A DNA stretch of 64,000 bases, from assembly GCA_023662825.1 (NCBI GenBank), contig JAMPIH010000010.1:25737-89736 (forward strand). The letters run 5' to 3'. The position numbers and the translations under genes are program-made. This stretch comes from Bacteroides sp. (GTDB taxonomy: Bacteria > Bacteroidota > Bacteroidia > Bacteroidales > P3). Under the pieces are notes generated by a model. The model did not search any database. It worked only from the letters and a program-made list of their open reading frames with translations, and was not told the DNA's origin. Positions 24,077 through 32,320 of the stretch are shown here, piece after piece. Each line of letters begins with the position of its first letter. Position 1 is the first letter of the stretch.

Positions 24077-25030
24077 CTACGATTCTCCAATTCCGCTGTC
24101 TTGCCGGCGTTTCAGATAAAGCTGGCAGCTGTTGATGATGTTCTGCCAGATGATGTAGGTGCCCATGCCCACGATGGCCAGGGGCGTGGCGCCGCTTGCG
24201 GGAGTAAGGAACATGCCCGCCACCCAGATGCCCAGCACCATATTCTTCTGACCGAGGCTCTGCCCTCCGCTGATGCTGTCGCCGTAATGCCGCCCCAAGC
24301 GCTTGCCCAGGAAGAACATCAGCCCGCACAAGACCGCCGAACCGGCCGCAAGCATAAAAAGGGTCAATCCCCCCACATGGCTTCTCAATATGGCGTCCGC
24401 CATCTGCGCGGCGGCAAAGACCAGACAGGAAGCCCACAGGTAGAACGACACCTCGTGCCACCGGGCAAAACTGTCGTGCACGCGCGGTGCGGCATACTTA
24501 AGCAGCATGGCCAGCAGGAAAGGCCCGGCCAAGAGCGGCAGCACCCGCTTGAGGATGCCCCAGCAGGCCACCCAAAACGGAATCCCGCCCGCCGACTCGT
24601 GCAAAAAAGGGAACCAGAGCGGCGCCACGAACGAAATCAAGAGGCTCGACAACAAGACATAGGTGGTGTTCGACGCCCCGTCTCCGCCCAACTTCATCGT
24701 TACCACCGCCGAAGCTGCCGCCGTGGGCGTAAGGATGCACATCATGCTGCTCTCGGCCAGGTTATTCCATCCAAAGGCGTTAAAGAGGTAATACAGCCCC
24801 ATGGAACCGAACAGCTGAATGGAGAGGAACACCAGATGCACCTTGCGGAAACGTAGCTGCGAGGGGTCGATGCGGCAGAAGGTAAACAGCAGCATCGCGA
24901 AAATAAGATATACCGTCTTATCGGCATAGGCTATAAAGAAACTATGCCCCAGGCAGCCGATGAGCAAGGCCAGCAGCAAGGCCCAGTTCTTGACAAAACG
25001 CAGGATTCCGTTCAGATTCATGCCAGACAT
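24077..25030 (-). CDS. BASS-type (bile acid:sodium symporter-like) transporter
   Basis: About 317 residues; ATG at 25030 is used, with ATG 25021 and GTG 25045 as alternatives. It is almost wholly hydrophobic, with about nine to ten helices. Family-like features are the start (LRFVKNWALLLALLIGCLGH), the conserved half-helix LTPTAAASAVVTMKLGGD and the late GQSLGQKNMVLGIWVAGMF. The substrate is unknown; bacterial BASS proteins move bile acids, pantothenate or other organic acids. It follows hutI by about 55 bases and may share its transcript. Confidence 0.7.
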   Translation of the reverse strand: MSGMNLNGILRFVKNWALLLALLIGCLGHSFFIAYADKTVYLIFAMLLFTFCRIDPSQLRFRKVHLVFLSIQLFGSMGLYYLFNAFGWNNLAESSMMCILTPTAAASAVVTMKLGGDGASNTTYVLLSSLLISFVAPLWFPFLHESAGGIPFWVACWGILKRVLPLLAGPFLLAMLLKYAAPRVHDSFARWHEVSFYLWASCLVFAAAQMADAILRSHVGGLTLFMLAAGSAVLCGLMFFLGKRLGRHYGDSISGGQSLGQKNMVLGIWVAGMFLTPASGATPLAIVGMGTYIIWQNIINSCQLYLKRRQDSGIGES

Positions 25031-25084
25031 CTCTCCGACCGACACCGCCCGAAGGCCGCACCGGTCCTACGGATTTCGTTAGGA

Positions 25085-26329
25085 CTACACCAGTTTGCCG
25101 TTCAGGAACACCTTGTCCACCTTGTTGTTGCCGAAAGAATACGGCATATACTCGTAGGTGGGGATTTCCTTGGTGATGAAGAAATTGGCCTTCTTGCCCT
25201 TGGAGATGCCGCCCAGTTCGTCGCTCACACCCATGGCGCAGGCGGTGTTGATGGTGGTGGCGTGCACCGCCTCCTCCGGGTACATGCGGTAGCGCACGCA
25301 GGCCAGCGACATCACGAACTGCATATTGCCCGAGGGCGAGGATCCAGGGTTGAAGTCGGAGGCCATAGCCACCGGGAGTCCGGCTTCCATCATATCTCGC
25401 ACCGGGCTGAGCGGCATGCCCAAGAAGAAAGCCGCGCCCGGCAACACGGTGGGCATGGTGTCGCTGCCCTTGAGCGCGGCGATTTCCTTCTTGCCCACAT
25501 ATTCCAGATGGTCCACCGAGAGTGCCTTGTACTTCACCCCCACCTGAATTCCGCCCGAAAGCGCCAGCTCGTTGGCATGGATCTTGGGACGCATGCCATA
25601 GCGCGCCCCCGCTTCCAAGATGCGTTCGGTATCCTTTACGGTAAAGAAGCCCTTGTCGCAGAAAACATCCACGAAATCGGCCAGCTTTTCCTTGCCGATG
25701 GCGGGTATCATCTCCTTTACAATCAAGTCCACGTATTCGGTCTGACGGCCTATGTATTCGCGGGGCACGGCGTGGGCACCGAGGAAGTTCGACCTGATCG
25801 TCATGGGCGATTTTTCCTTAAGGCGGGCAATCACGCGCAACATCTTCATCTCGCTCTTCAGGTCGAGGCCGTAGCCGCTCTTTATCTCGGCCGCCCCGGT
25901 ACCGTAGGCGCACATTTCCTGCAGGCGTTCCCAGGCCGACTCGAACAGTTCGTTTTCGGATGCCTTGCGCAGGCGGTCCACCGAATTGAGGATGCCGCCG
26001 CCCCGCTTGGCGATTTCCTCATAGCTGAGCCCGCGGATCTTGTCGTTATACTCTATCTCGCGGCTGCCGGCATACACGATATGGGTGTGCGAATCGCAGA
26101 AAGCGGGGAACACAAAACGCCCCGTGGCGTCGATTTCCTTAACGCGGGGGTAAGCGGAGGCCATTTCGCCCCACTTCTTCATCGTGCCGTAATCCAGAAT
26201 CCGACCCTTGTCGAACAACAGAAAGGCGTTCTTTATCACCTTAAGCCGCTGCATATCCTTGCCGCAGACCTTGCGCACCGAAGCCGGCAACACCTGCACC
26301 AGCCCCTTGATATTGGTAACTACCTGCAT
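25085..26329 (-). CDS. hutI: Imidazolonepropionase
   Basis: 414 residues, normal length. The enzyme hydrolyses imidazolone-5-propanoate to formiminoglutamate in histidine breakdown. Metal ligands of the amidohydrolase fold are visible: DSHTHIVYAG (HxH), the conserved EIKSGYGLDL, IHANELALSGG, VDHLEYV and MASDFNPGSSPS. No other hut gene (hutH, hutU, ftcD) lies in the window, so the pathway is split or incomplete here. It is preceded by the hairpin-promoter cassette at 26360-26427. Confidence 0.93.
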   Translation of the reverse strand: MQVVTNIKGLVQVLPASVRKVCGKDMQRLKVIKNAFLLFDKGRILDYGTMKKWGEMASAYPRVKEIDATGRFVFPAFCDSHTHIVYAGSREIEYNDKIRGLSYEEIAKRGGGILNSVDRLRKASENELFESAWERLQEMCAYGTGAAEIKSGYGLDLKSEMKMLRVIARLKEKSPMTIRSNFLGAHAVPREYIGRQTEYVDLIVKEMIPAIGKEKLADFVDVFCDKGFFTVKDTERILEAGARYGMRPKIHANELALSGGIQVGVKYKALSVDHLEYVGKKEIAALKGSDTMPTVLPGAAFFLGMPLSPVRDMMEAGLPVAMASDFNPGSSPSGNMQFVMSLACVRYRMYPEEAVHATTINTACAMGVSDELGGISKGKKANFFITKEIPTYEYMPYSFGNNKVDKVFLNGKLV

Positions 26330-26359
26330 ATCCGTAAAATTTTAACGGTTAAAGCCTCG

Positions 26360-26427
26360 CAAAGATACGAATAAGCCGAGAGCAAAAGCAAAGCTCGCTT
26401 TGATTTTGCCGAGACGAAGTATCTTCG
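26360..26427 (-). promoter_or_regulatory. Hairpin-promoter cassette of hutI
   Basis: Minus-strand promoter TTTG (26389-26392), 21 bases, TATCTTTG (26360-26367). The -33 box lies inside a 13-base-pair hairpin at 26382-26409: GCAAAA, mismatched G, CAAAGC, loop TC, GCTTTG, mismatched A, TTTTGC. A second small hairpin (CGAAG-TAT-CTTCG, 26415-26427) follows. The layout recurs before ctpA and, in a looser form, dnaN. Confidence 0.65.
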
Positions 26428-26439
26428 GTGAAGCCCAAT

Positions 26440-27717
26440 TCAATCCCTCAAACAACCTATCGGAACCACCCATACCCCGTCTTTCCGGCGGTAGGCATAG
26501 GGCGAAGTTCCCGTAACCACCATCAGGAAGGAAGGCGTGTTCATCTTGTCTGCATCTATTTTCGCCGCCAGTTTCTTCAACGACTCCGCGCCGGCCTCGA
26601 TATGGGCATCACCCCCTAACTTAATCTCCACAAGCCCGTATCTTCCATTGCGCAAATGTATCACGGCATCGCACTCCAATCCCGATTTGTCCCGGTAATG
26701 ATAAACCGAACCGTCCAAAGCATCCGCATAGACCCTCAGATCCCGCACACACAATGCCTCGAAAAATATCCCCATCGTCTTTAGATGATTCACCAAATCA
26801 TTCGGTCCCAAGCCCAAGGCGGCGATGCCGATCGAAGGGTCTGAAAAATAACAGGTATCGGAAGTCCGGATGGAGGTCTTGCTCCTCAGGTTCGGATTCC
26901 ATGCCGGCGAATTTTCCAACACGAATATCTTCTTGAGTGCCTCGATATACGAAGTAACCGTTTCACGGATATCGACCGCCTCGTCGTTCGCCTCTATATC
27001 GGAACAAATCGTACTCACCGTAACCTGTGTAGCCTGATTCCGTGCCAAAGACCGCAAGATGCGCTTGCTTCTTTCCGGGTCGCGATGCACACCGTCCACC
27101 CGCGAAATATCGGAATTCACCACACCGTCAAAATAATCGTATGCCTGATCCAAGGCCACCTCCCTGTCGAGAAAAACACCACGAGGCCAACCACCGCGAC
27201 ATATCAACCAAGCGATATCGTCTATTTTGTGCTTGTTGGTGGAGACTGCCGCATAGCCTTTGTCTTCAAACAACGCCTTCAGACTCACTTCCCCGTTGGA
27301 ATCGCCCGACTCATACAGACTCATGGTGCGCATCGTAAGCCACGAAAACCGACCGGTTCCCGAATGGTGAATCCTGCCTTTGTCGGCCGGCACCGCCGAA
27401 CCCGTAAGGATAAAATGCCCCATACCTTCCCTATGGTCCACCTCGTAACGGATAACATCCCACAACTGGGGAGCCAGCTGCCATTCATCGATAAGCCGGG
27501 GCGAAGCGCCCGCCAGCAAGGTTTTGGGCGAGATAGCGGCCAATTCCAAATTCTGGGCCATCTGCCCGGAATCGTCCATATAAAGGATGCTCTTGGCCTG
27601 CTGCTCGGCGGTGGTTGTCTTGCCGCACCATTTCGATCCCTGAATCAAAACAGCGCCTTTGCCATTCAACTTGCGTTTTAACAACGCATCGGCAATCCTG
27701 GGTTTATATTTCTTCAT
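26440..27717 (-). CDS. AAA ATPase with DUF4143 C-terminal domain, gene 2
   Basis: 425 residues from the ATG reading MKKYKPRIADALL; the frame extends 16 codons further but without family match. Walker A is GSKWCGKTT (27-35), Walker B RLIDEWQ (74-80), and the C-terminus carries LECDAVIHLRNGRYGLVEIKLGG, the PD-(D/E)xK-like triad (D, E-x-K). It is only distantly related to gene 1 at 12675, so not a recent copy. Its promoter also adjoins a tandem-repeat array. Function is unknown for the family; no partner gene can be assigned. Confidence 0.85.
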   Translation of the reverse strand: MKKYKPRIADALLKRKLNGKGAVLIQGSKWCGKTTTAEQQAKSILYMDDSGQMAQNLELAAISPKTLLAGASPRLIDEWQLAPQLWDVIRYEVDHREGMGHFILTGSAVPADKGRIHHSGTGRFSWLTMRTMSLYESGDSNGEVSLKALFEDKGYAAVSTNKHKIDDIAWLICRGGWPRGVFLDREVALDQAYDYFDGVVNSDISRVDGVHRDPERSKRILRSLARNQATQVTVSTICSDIEANDEAVDIRETVTSYIEALKKIFVLENSPAWNPNLRSKTSIRTSDTCYFSDPSIGIAALGLGPNDLVNHLKTMGIFFEALCVRDLRVYADALDGSVYHYRDKSGLECDAVIHLRNGRYGLVEIKLGGDAHIEAGAESLKKLAAKIDADKMNTPSFLMVVTGTSPYAYRRKDGVWVVPIGCLRD

Positions 27718-27762
27718 CTTCGCATAGTTCTCTCCAATCCACAACAGACTGGTTTCGTGACA

Positions 27763-27770
27763 CAAAGATA
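27763..27770 (-). promoter_or_regulatory. -7 box (TATCTTTG) of DUF4143 gene 2
   Basis: A perfect TAnnTTTG match on the minus strand, 45 bases before the ATG at 27717 and immediately next to the repeat array. The -33 position has no TTTG; it falls in the array edge. Confidence 0.5.
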
Positions 27771-27782
27771 CATAATTATTTT

Positions 27783-27915
27783 TTCATTTCATACTTTGGC
27801 TGATTTTTATTTCACATTTTGCCCTATTTCTATTTTATACTTTGACTGATTTTCACTTCACATTTTGCCCTATTTCTATTTCATACTTTGACTGATTTTT
27901 ACTTCACATTTTGGC
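27783..27915. repeat. Tandem array of a 46-bp repeat upstream of DUF4143 gene 2
   Basis: Units begin CATTTTGCCCTATTTCTATTT and continue with an ATACTTTGACTGATTTT segment; equivalent positions are 27815, 27861 and 27907, so the period is 46 bases, with a partial unit at each end. The first 10 bases of the unit resemble those of the 34-bp array at 12553. The array fills the gap between DUF4143 gene 2 and the end of the AlgJ-like gene. Confidence 0.85.
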
Positions 27916-27938
27916 TCGTACATCCAAGAAAAGACACC

Positions 27939-29270
27939 TTATCGCCCTTCATCATCAAGATTCTGAAAAAGCGCCACCGTAGCCGAATCCCGGTCGAAGT
28001 CTTTCTTCAGCAACGTAATCTCGGCCCGGCCACCGTTTATTTGCAGGTCGTATTCTTCCGAACCCACGAACATATAGCCGAACGCGATTCCTTCCTGAAT
28101 CTCAAACGAAATCTTTACCAACCTTTCCAAATCTTCTTCTGCATACGCCGGCAAAACCAAAATCGGATATCTTTGATGAGGCATGTCGGTCACAGAATCA
28201 TAGGGAGCGTTCAATACCTTTGTTTGCAGCTTCTGTTTGTTGAAATAAGCACCAGATGTTGCATACTCCGCAGTTTCCAAAACCACATAGTCCGGCCTGT
28301 ACAGATTAAACCAATAGTCAAAATTCAAAAAATTCTGATAATTGTGAATTCCCATAGCACTATGGAAACGATCCTGATAGAATTGGGTTCTCCCATTGTA
28401 ATAACTGCCATGGAAAAACATTACATCAAGATTCTGCACACCCGCAGTCTTCCACACGGCAAAAAACCATGTGGATGGATCCAATTTCACACCCTTGTAC
28501 CGCACTGTCTCCAACTTCGCCTTATTGTCTTTTAACGTATATCTCGGCACTTGTTCATTGATAATGAACAAGGAAACCGGAAGGCTTTTTTCAACAATCG
28601 TATCTATTGCAAAATCAGAAAGATCGTGTTGGCGAATGGCTGGGAAATCCTTTGCCATCTCCGCCAACAAACGGTTGGTTCCATAAAAAGCACCTATGTC
28701 GTTCCAATGTCCGGCATCGTATTTAGGGTTAAAAACCTGTTCCTTTTTAGCAAGTTCTTTCAAATAACTCAAATTATCAACATAATGCACGCCATATTGG
28801 TTCAACCTTTCCATCATCAACGAATAAAAAATCCCTCTATACGAATACCCCCTTGCCAGAAATTCCGAATACACCGAAGTCTTTGATGGATTATAGACAT
28901 AAACGAACCTCACCCCTCTTTGGGTACAATAATCCTGCACTCGCCTTAAATAGCGACAAAAGAAATCTACAAACTCTTCATCATAAACCTCCCTTCTGAA
29001 TTTAAAAAAAACATATCCATCTCTACCATACTCGTAAATCGGATGCACCATTTCGCCGAATGCCCGGTCGTTATACACCGTGTACCAGTTGATCATCTTT
29101 TCCCTAAATCCGATTCTGTCTTTAAAATAAGGTTCTATATCCCCTTTCCAAGATGCCAGCTTACGATTATCGATTATCGACACCGCATCTTTCTTTGTAT
29201 TGGTAAACCCTATCACAGACAATACCATACAAAGCAACACCCAAAGAAATATCTTTTTTACACTTCTCAT
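27939..29270 (-). CDS. AlgJ/AlgX-like SGNH acyltransferase partner
   Basis: 443 residues with an N-terminal signal anchor (about residues 6-23). The extracytoplasmic domain holds the late D-x-x-H motif of this fold (DAGHWNDIGAF), and KDRIGFREKMINWY is typical of AlgJ/AlgX-like proteins that pair with MBOAT acyltransferases. The start lies five bases after the AlgI-like gene ends. Together they would O-acylate a surface polysaccharide in the periplasm. The classical N-terminal catalytic serine cannot be assigned with confidence. AT-rich compared with flanking genes. Confidence 0.7.
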   Translation of the reverse strand: MRSVKKIFLWVLLCMVLSVIGFTNTKKDAVSIIDNRKLASWKGDIEPYFKDRIGFREKMINWYTVYNDRAFGEMVHPIYEYGRDGYVFFKFRREVYDEEFVDFFCRYLRRVQDYCTQRGVRFVYVYNPSKTSVYSEFLARGYSYRGIFYSLMMERLNQYGVHYVDNLSYLKELAKKEQVFNPKYDAGHWNDIGAFYGTNRLLAEMAKDFPAIRQHDLSDFAIDTIVEKSLPVSLFIINEQVPRYTLKDNKAKLETVRYKGVKLDPSTWFFAVWKTAGVQNLDVMFFHGSYYNGRTQFYQDRFHSAMGIHNYQNFLNFDYWFNLYRPDYVVLETAEYATSGAYFNKQKLQTKVLNAPYDSVTDMPHQRYPILVLPAYAEEDLERLVKISFEIQEGIAFGYMFVGSEEYDLQINGGRAEITLLKKDFDRDSATVALFQNLDDEGR

Positions 29271-29275
29271 AATTC

Positions 29276-30706
29276 CTAAAATCGAAAATACAGGAACGGA
29301 TTATACATACTTGAAATAGATCCGCTAACAGCCACAATAAACAATAATATGAGCAACACCGCCTTCACAATGGCAAACGAAACAGAATGATTATCCCATT
29401 CCCTGAAACGGTCTTGCACGCGTGCATTGCCACCAAAAAGTATTCCTAAAATAGCAATCAACGCCAATATGCTTCCTCTATTCGTAAAATAATAAGTCCA
29501 CGAGAAATCGGGAGAAGCCTTATCGATGCCTATGCCCAACATACGTTTTAAATACAACTTAAACATCTGCATGTCCTGTACCCTAAAAACAATCCATCCG
29601 AGATTGACCACAAGCATCGTATATAACCAACGGAAAACTTTCGGTATCTTTTCGTACCAGCCCTTTTGCACCAAGAATCTTTCCATCATCACACAAAGAC
29701 CATAAGCCACCCCCCACAAAAGAAACGGCAATGTGGAACCATGCCATATTCCAGTAATCAAAAATACTAGAAACAGGTTAAAATATACATTTCCGCTTCG
29801 GCTTCCGCCAAGAGGAATATAGAGATACTCCCTGAACCATGAACCCAAACTGATATGCCAACGACGCCAAAACTCGGAAATCGATGTGGAATGATACGGA
29901 AAGTTAAAATTCTCCTTAAACTGAAATCCGAACATCCTACCTACACCGATAGCCATATCCGAATACCCTGAGAAATCCAGATATATCTGTAAGGTAAAAA
30001 GGACACTCCCAATCCATGCTGTAACCACATCCAATTGATTGTATGGCGGCATGAAAATTCGATGCACCGTTACTGCCAATATATCGGCCAACAACACTTT
30101 TTTCCCAAGTCCGATAATAAACCGTTCCACCCCCGACACAAACAACTCCAAATCAATGTACCGATGCTTTAAGTAAGGCTCAAATTCGTAATACTTCACG
30201 ATAGGCCCTTGCGCCAACTTGGGAAAGAACACCATATAGAGCGCGAACTCGGCAAAATTCTTATTGGGTTTCGCCTTGCCGTGCCGGATGTCCAAGAGAT
30301 AAGAGATTCCATGGAACAAAATAAACGACAGGCCTATCGGCACAATCAACTTCTCGATGGTAAGGCCGGACGATAATATACCGTCTATCAACTTGGCAAG
30401 TTCGTTCCATATCCTGTAGTAAAAGAAAAAGGCAATGTTGCCCAATACACCTATAATCAAGGACGGCTTCCATTTATCGGACAACAATGCTGCCAGATAG
30501 TTCCACAACACAATGCTCACCAATGCCGGAACCGTCTTTACCGCCACCTTGAATCCTGCCCAACAGAAAAACACCAACGAAAAGACCAACAACAGCAGAT
30601 TCAAGGTTAAATCCTTGCCGCGAAAGCGGAAACGGTCTATCGTATGATACAACAAAAGCACAAGTGGCAGGAACAGGAAGATAAAAGATACGGAATTAAA
30701 CAGCAT
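29276..30706 (-). CDS. MBOAT family O-acyltransferase (AlgI-like)
   Basis: 476 residues, about ten or more membrane helices. MBOAT signature: PYHSTSISEFWRRWHISLGSWFREYLYIPLGGSR and the catalytic histidine in LITGIWHGSTLPF. AlgI-type proteins carry an acyl (usually acetyl) group across the inner membrane to an AlgJ/DltD-like partner, here the next gene. The acceptor polysaccharide is not identified; the glycan genes at 4.3-8.9 kb are one possibility but are not linked. A TATATTTG box lies about 50 bases upstream (30756-30763). Confidence 0.88.
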   Translation of the reverse strand: MLFNSVSFIFLFLPLVLLLYHTIDRFRFRGKDLTLNLLLLVFSLVFFCWAGFKVAVKTVPALVSIVLWNYLAALLSDKWKPSLIIGVLGNIAFFFYYRIWNELAKLIDGILSSGLTIEKLIVPIGLSFILFHGISYLLDIRHGKAKPNKNFAEFALYMVFFPKLAQGPIVKYYEFEPYLKHRYIDLELFVSGVERFIIGLGKKVLLADILAVTVHRIFMPPYNQLDVVTAWIGSVLFTLQIYLDFSGYSDMAIGVGRMFGFQFKENFNFPYHSTSISEFWRRWHISLGSWFREYLYIPLGGSRSGNVYFNLFLVFLITGIWHGSTLPFLLWGVAYGLCVMMERFLVQKGWYEKIPKVFRWLYTMLVVNLGWIVFRVQDMQMFKLYLKRMLGIGIDKASPDFSWTYYFTNRGSILALIAILGILFGGNARVQDRFREWDNHSVSFAIVKAVLLILLFIVAVSGSISSMYNPFLYFRF

Positions 30707-30755
30707 AGCGGTGGATCTTTAATATCCAAGAGTATTTTCAATCTCTTTCTTTCTG

Positions 30756-30763
30756 CAAATATA
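30756..30763 (-). promoter_or_regulatory. Candidate -7 box (TATATTTG) of the AlgI/AlgJ pair
   Basis: A full match to TAnnTTTG on the minus strand, 49 bases before the ATG at 30706. The -33 element is not clear. Confidence 0.45.
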
Positions 30764-30855
30764 AATGATTTATTATTATATTGCATACGTGAATCTATGA
30801 AAGAAACTCCGCCACATCAGTCCGGCACAAAAAATCCGCACCGAACCGTCCGACA

Positions 30856-30891
30856 AATAAAAAAGCCAGACGGAACAATGTTCCGTCTGGC
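30856..30891 (-). terminator. Rho-independent terminator of the 2-oxoacid oxidoreductase operon
   Basis: A perfect 12-base-pair stem (GCCAGACGGAAC at 30865-30876 with its complement at 30880-30891) and a three-base loop. On the minus strand it is followed by TTTTTTATTT (30855-30864), just after the gamma-subunit gene. Confidence 0.85.
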
Positions 30892-30914
30892 TTCGGCATC
30901 AGACAAGAAAAAGC

Positions 30915-31469
30915 TTATTGTGCCTTCTGTTCCTGTTTGATGAGGGTACGTCCCAGTTCGATGGCCTTTTCGTTTTCGGGAATCATGTTGTGGTGACGTG
31001 CCGGCAAGGATTTCTCAAGACCCTTGTGGATAAATTCAGGCTGAACCAAAGGCTTGATCTTCAAGAAGCCGCCCAACACAATCATGTTGAACACCTTGTT
31101 CATACCCATCTTGTTGGCCGCGTCGTTGGCTTCGATCGTGTAGATGTTGATGTCCTTACGGGTCGGCTTGTGGGTAATGCCGTTGGGGTCGTAGATAAGC
31201 GTGCCGCCGGGCTGAACCGTGCTTTCGAACTTATCGAGCGACTGCTGGTTGAGGATAATCGCCGTGTCGTATTTGGTGATAACGGGCGAAGAAATGCGTT
31301 CGTCGCTGATGATAACCGTTACGTTGGCTGTACCGCCGCGCATTTCGGGACCGTAGGAAGGCATCCAGCTCACTTCCTTGTTTTCCATAACACCGGAATA
31401 AGCCAGAATCTTGCCCATCGACAAAACCCCCTGGCCACCGAAACCGGCAATAATGATTTCTTCTGTCAT
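30915..31469 (-). CDS. 2-oxoacid:ferredoxin oxidoreductase, gamma subunit
   Basis: 184 residues. The N-terminus IIIAGFGGQGVLSMGKILAYSG and the PSYGPEMRGGTANVTVI block define the gamma domain of ketoacid:ferredoxin oxidoreductases. It is the last gene of the ferredoxin-alpha-beta-gamma operon. The complex oxidatively decarboxylates a 2-oxoacid (branched-chain or 2-oxoglutarate) to an acyl-CoA and reduces ferredoxin in the cytoplasm. A strong hairpin lies in the gap before this gene, and a terminator follows it. Confidence 0.9.
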   Translation of the reverse strand: MTEEIIIAGFGGQGVLSMGKILAYSGVMENKEVSWMPSYGPEMRGGTANVTVIISDERISSPVITKYDTAIILNQQSLDKFESTVQPGGTLIYDPNGITHKPTRKDINIYTIEANDAANKMGMNKVFNMIVLGGFLKIKPLVQPEFIHKGLEKSLPARHHNMIPENEKAIELGRTLIKQEQKAQ

Positions 31470-31484
31470 TGCTTTAAGTTTTAA

Positions 31485-31530
31485 CCGGCAAGGTTCCGGC
31501 GCGTACTTCGTCTCGCGCCCCCCTTGCCGG
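31485..31530. promoter_or_regulatory. Strong hairpin between beta- and gamma-subunit genes
   Basis: CCGGCAAGG (31485-31493) pairs with CCTTGCCGG (31522-31530), with an inner GGCGCG/CGCGCC stem. On the minus (coding) strand no T-run follows, so it is more likely an mRNA-stability or processing hairpin than a terminator. On the plus strand it is followed by TTTTT. Its loop holds GAGACGAAGTA, also found in the hutI cassette. Confidence 0.6.
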
Positions 31531-31535
31531 AGTTT

Positions 31536-32309
31536 TTATCTCACCAATTTACCGTCAACTTTAATGTCGCCGGGCACGAAGTATTCGAGCACGTGTTCTT
31601 CCATCCACTTGTTGGCTTCCACGGGGCTCATTTTCCAACCGGAGTTGCAGGAGGAGCAGACTTCCACAAAGCAGGTACCCTTGCCGGCCATGGAATCCTC
31701 GATACCTTTCTTCAAGGCTTTCTTGAGTTTCATGACTGCGGCCGGGGTGTGGACCGTGTGGCGGGAAGCGCTCCAGACGCCGTTGAGCTGAGCCACCATT
31801 TCGGTGATGCGCAAAGGCCAGCCCACCTTGTTCACGTCGCGTCCGTAGGGCGAAGTGGCCGTCTTCATGCCTTCCAGCGTGGTGGGGGCCATCTGACCGC
31901 CGGTCATCCCGTAAATGGCGTTGTTTACGAACACCATCAGGATGTTTTCGCCACGGTTGCAGCAGTGAATGGTTTCGCCCGTACCGATGGCGGCCAAGTC
32001 GCCGTCACCCTGGTAGGTGAACACGAGTTTGTCGGGCATGAGGCGCTTGATGGCCGTAGCCACCGCGGGCGCACGTCCGTGGGCGGCTTCCTGCATATCG
32101 ATGTTCATGTAATCGTAGGCAAGTACCGAACAACCTACCGGGGCGATCCCCACGGTCTTGTCCTGAAGCCCCATTTCGTCCACCACTTCCATCAAGGCGC
32201 GGTGAATCGTGCCGTGGCCGCAACCGGGGCAATAGTGCATCACCTTGTCGGTAAGCAGCGAGGTTTTCTTATAAACTAAGTTTTCGGGGGTGCATATATT
32301 CTGTGACAT
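31536..32309 (-). CDS. 2-oxoacid:ferredoxin oxidoreductase, beta subunit (TPP-binding)
   Basis: 257 residues. MHYCPGCGHGTIHR marks the start of the beta subunit; the thiamine diphosphate/Mg motif is GDGDLAAIG followed by VNNAIYGMTGGQMAPTT. It ends with the CSSCNSGWKMSP region seen in the VorA/KorB type, which lacks its own ferredoxin domain; that is supplied by the separate 75-residue ferredoxin. It follows the alpha gene by 11 bases. Substrate specificity (valine-derived versus 2-oxoglutarate) cannot be settled by eye. Confidence 0.92.
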   Translation of the reverse strand: MSQNICTPENLVYKKTSLLTDKVMHYCPGCGHGTIHRALMEVVDEMGLQDKTVGIAPVGCSVLAYDYMNIDMQEAAHGRAPAVATAIKRLMPDKLVFTYQGDGDLAAIGTGETIHCCNRGENILMVFVNNAIYGMTGGQMAPTTLEGMKTATSPYGRDVNKVGWPLRITEMVAQLNGVWSASRHTVHTPAAVMKLKKALKKGIEDSMAGKGTCFVEVCSSCNSGWKMSPVEANKWMEEHVLEYFVPGDIKVDGKLVR

Positions 32310-32320
32310 CCTACTTCCTC

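Noticed and set aside
27783..27915. Possible CRISPR or centromere-type array
   Set aside because: Direct 46-bp units without spacers and no partition or cas genes; position at a promoter explains it better.
30707..30855. Small gene between the AlgI-like gene and the oxidoreductase operon
   Set aside because: Short plus-strand frames cross the terminator and promoter region and show no protein-like features.
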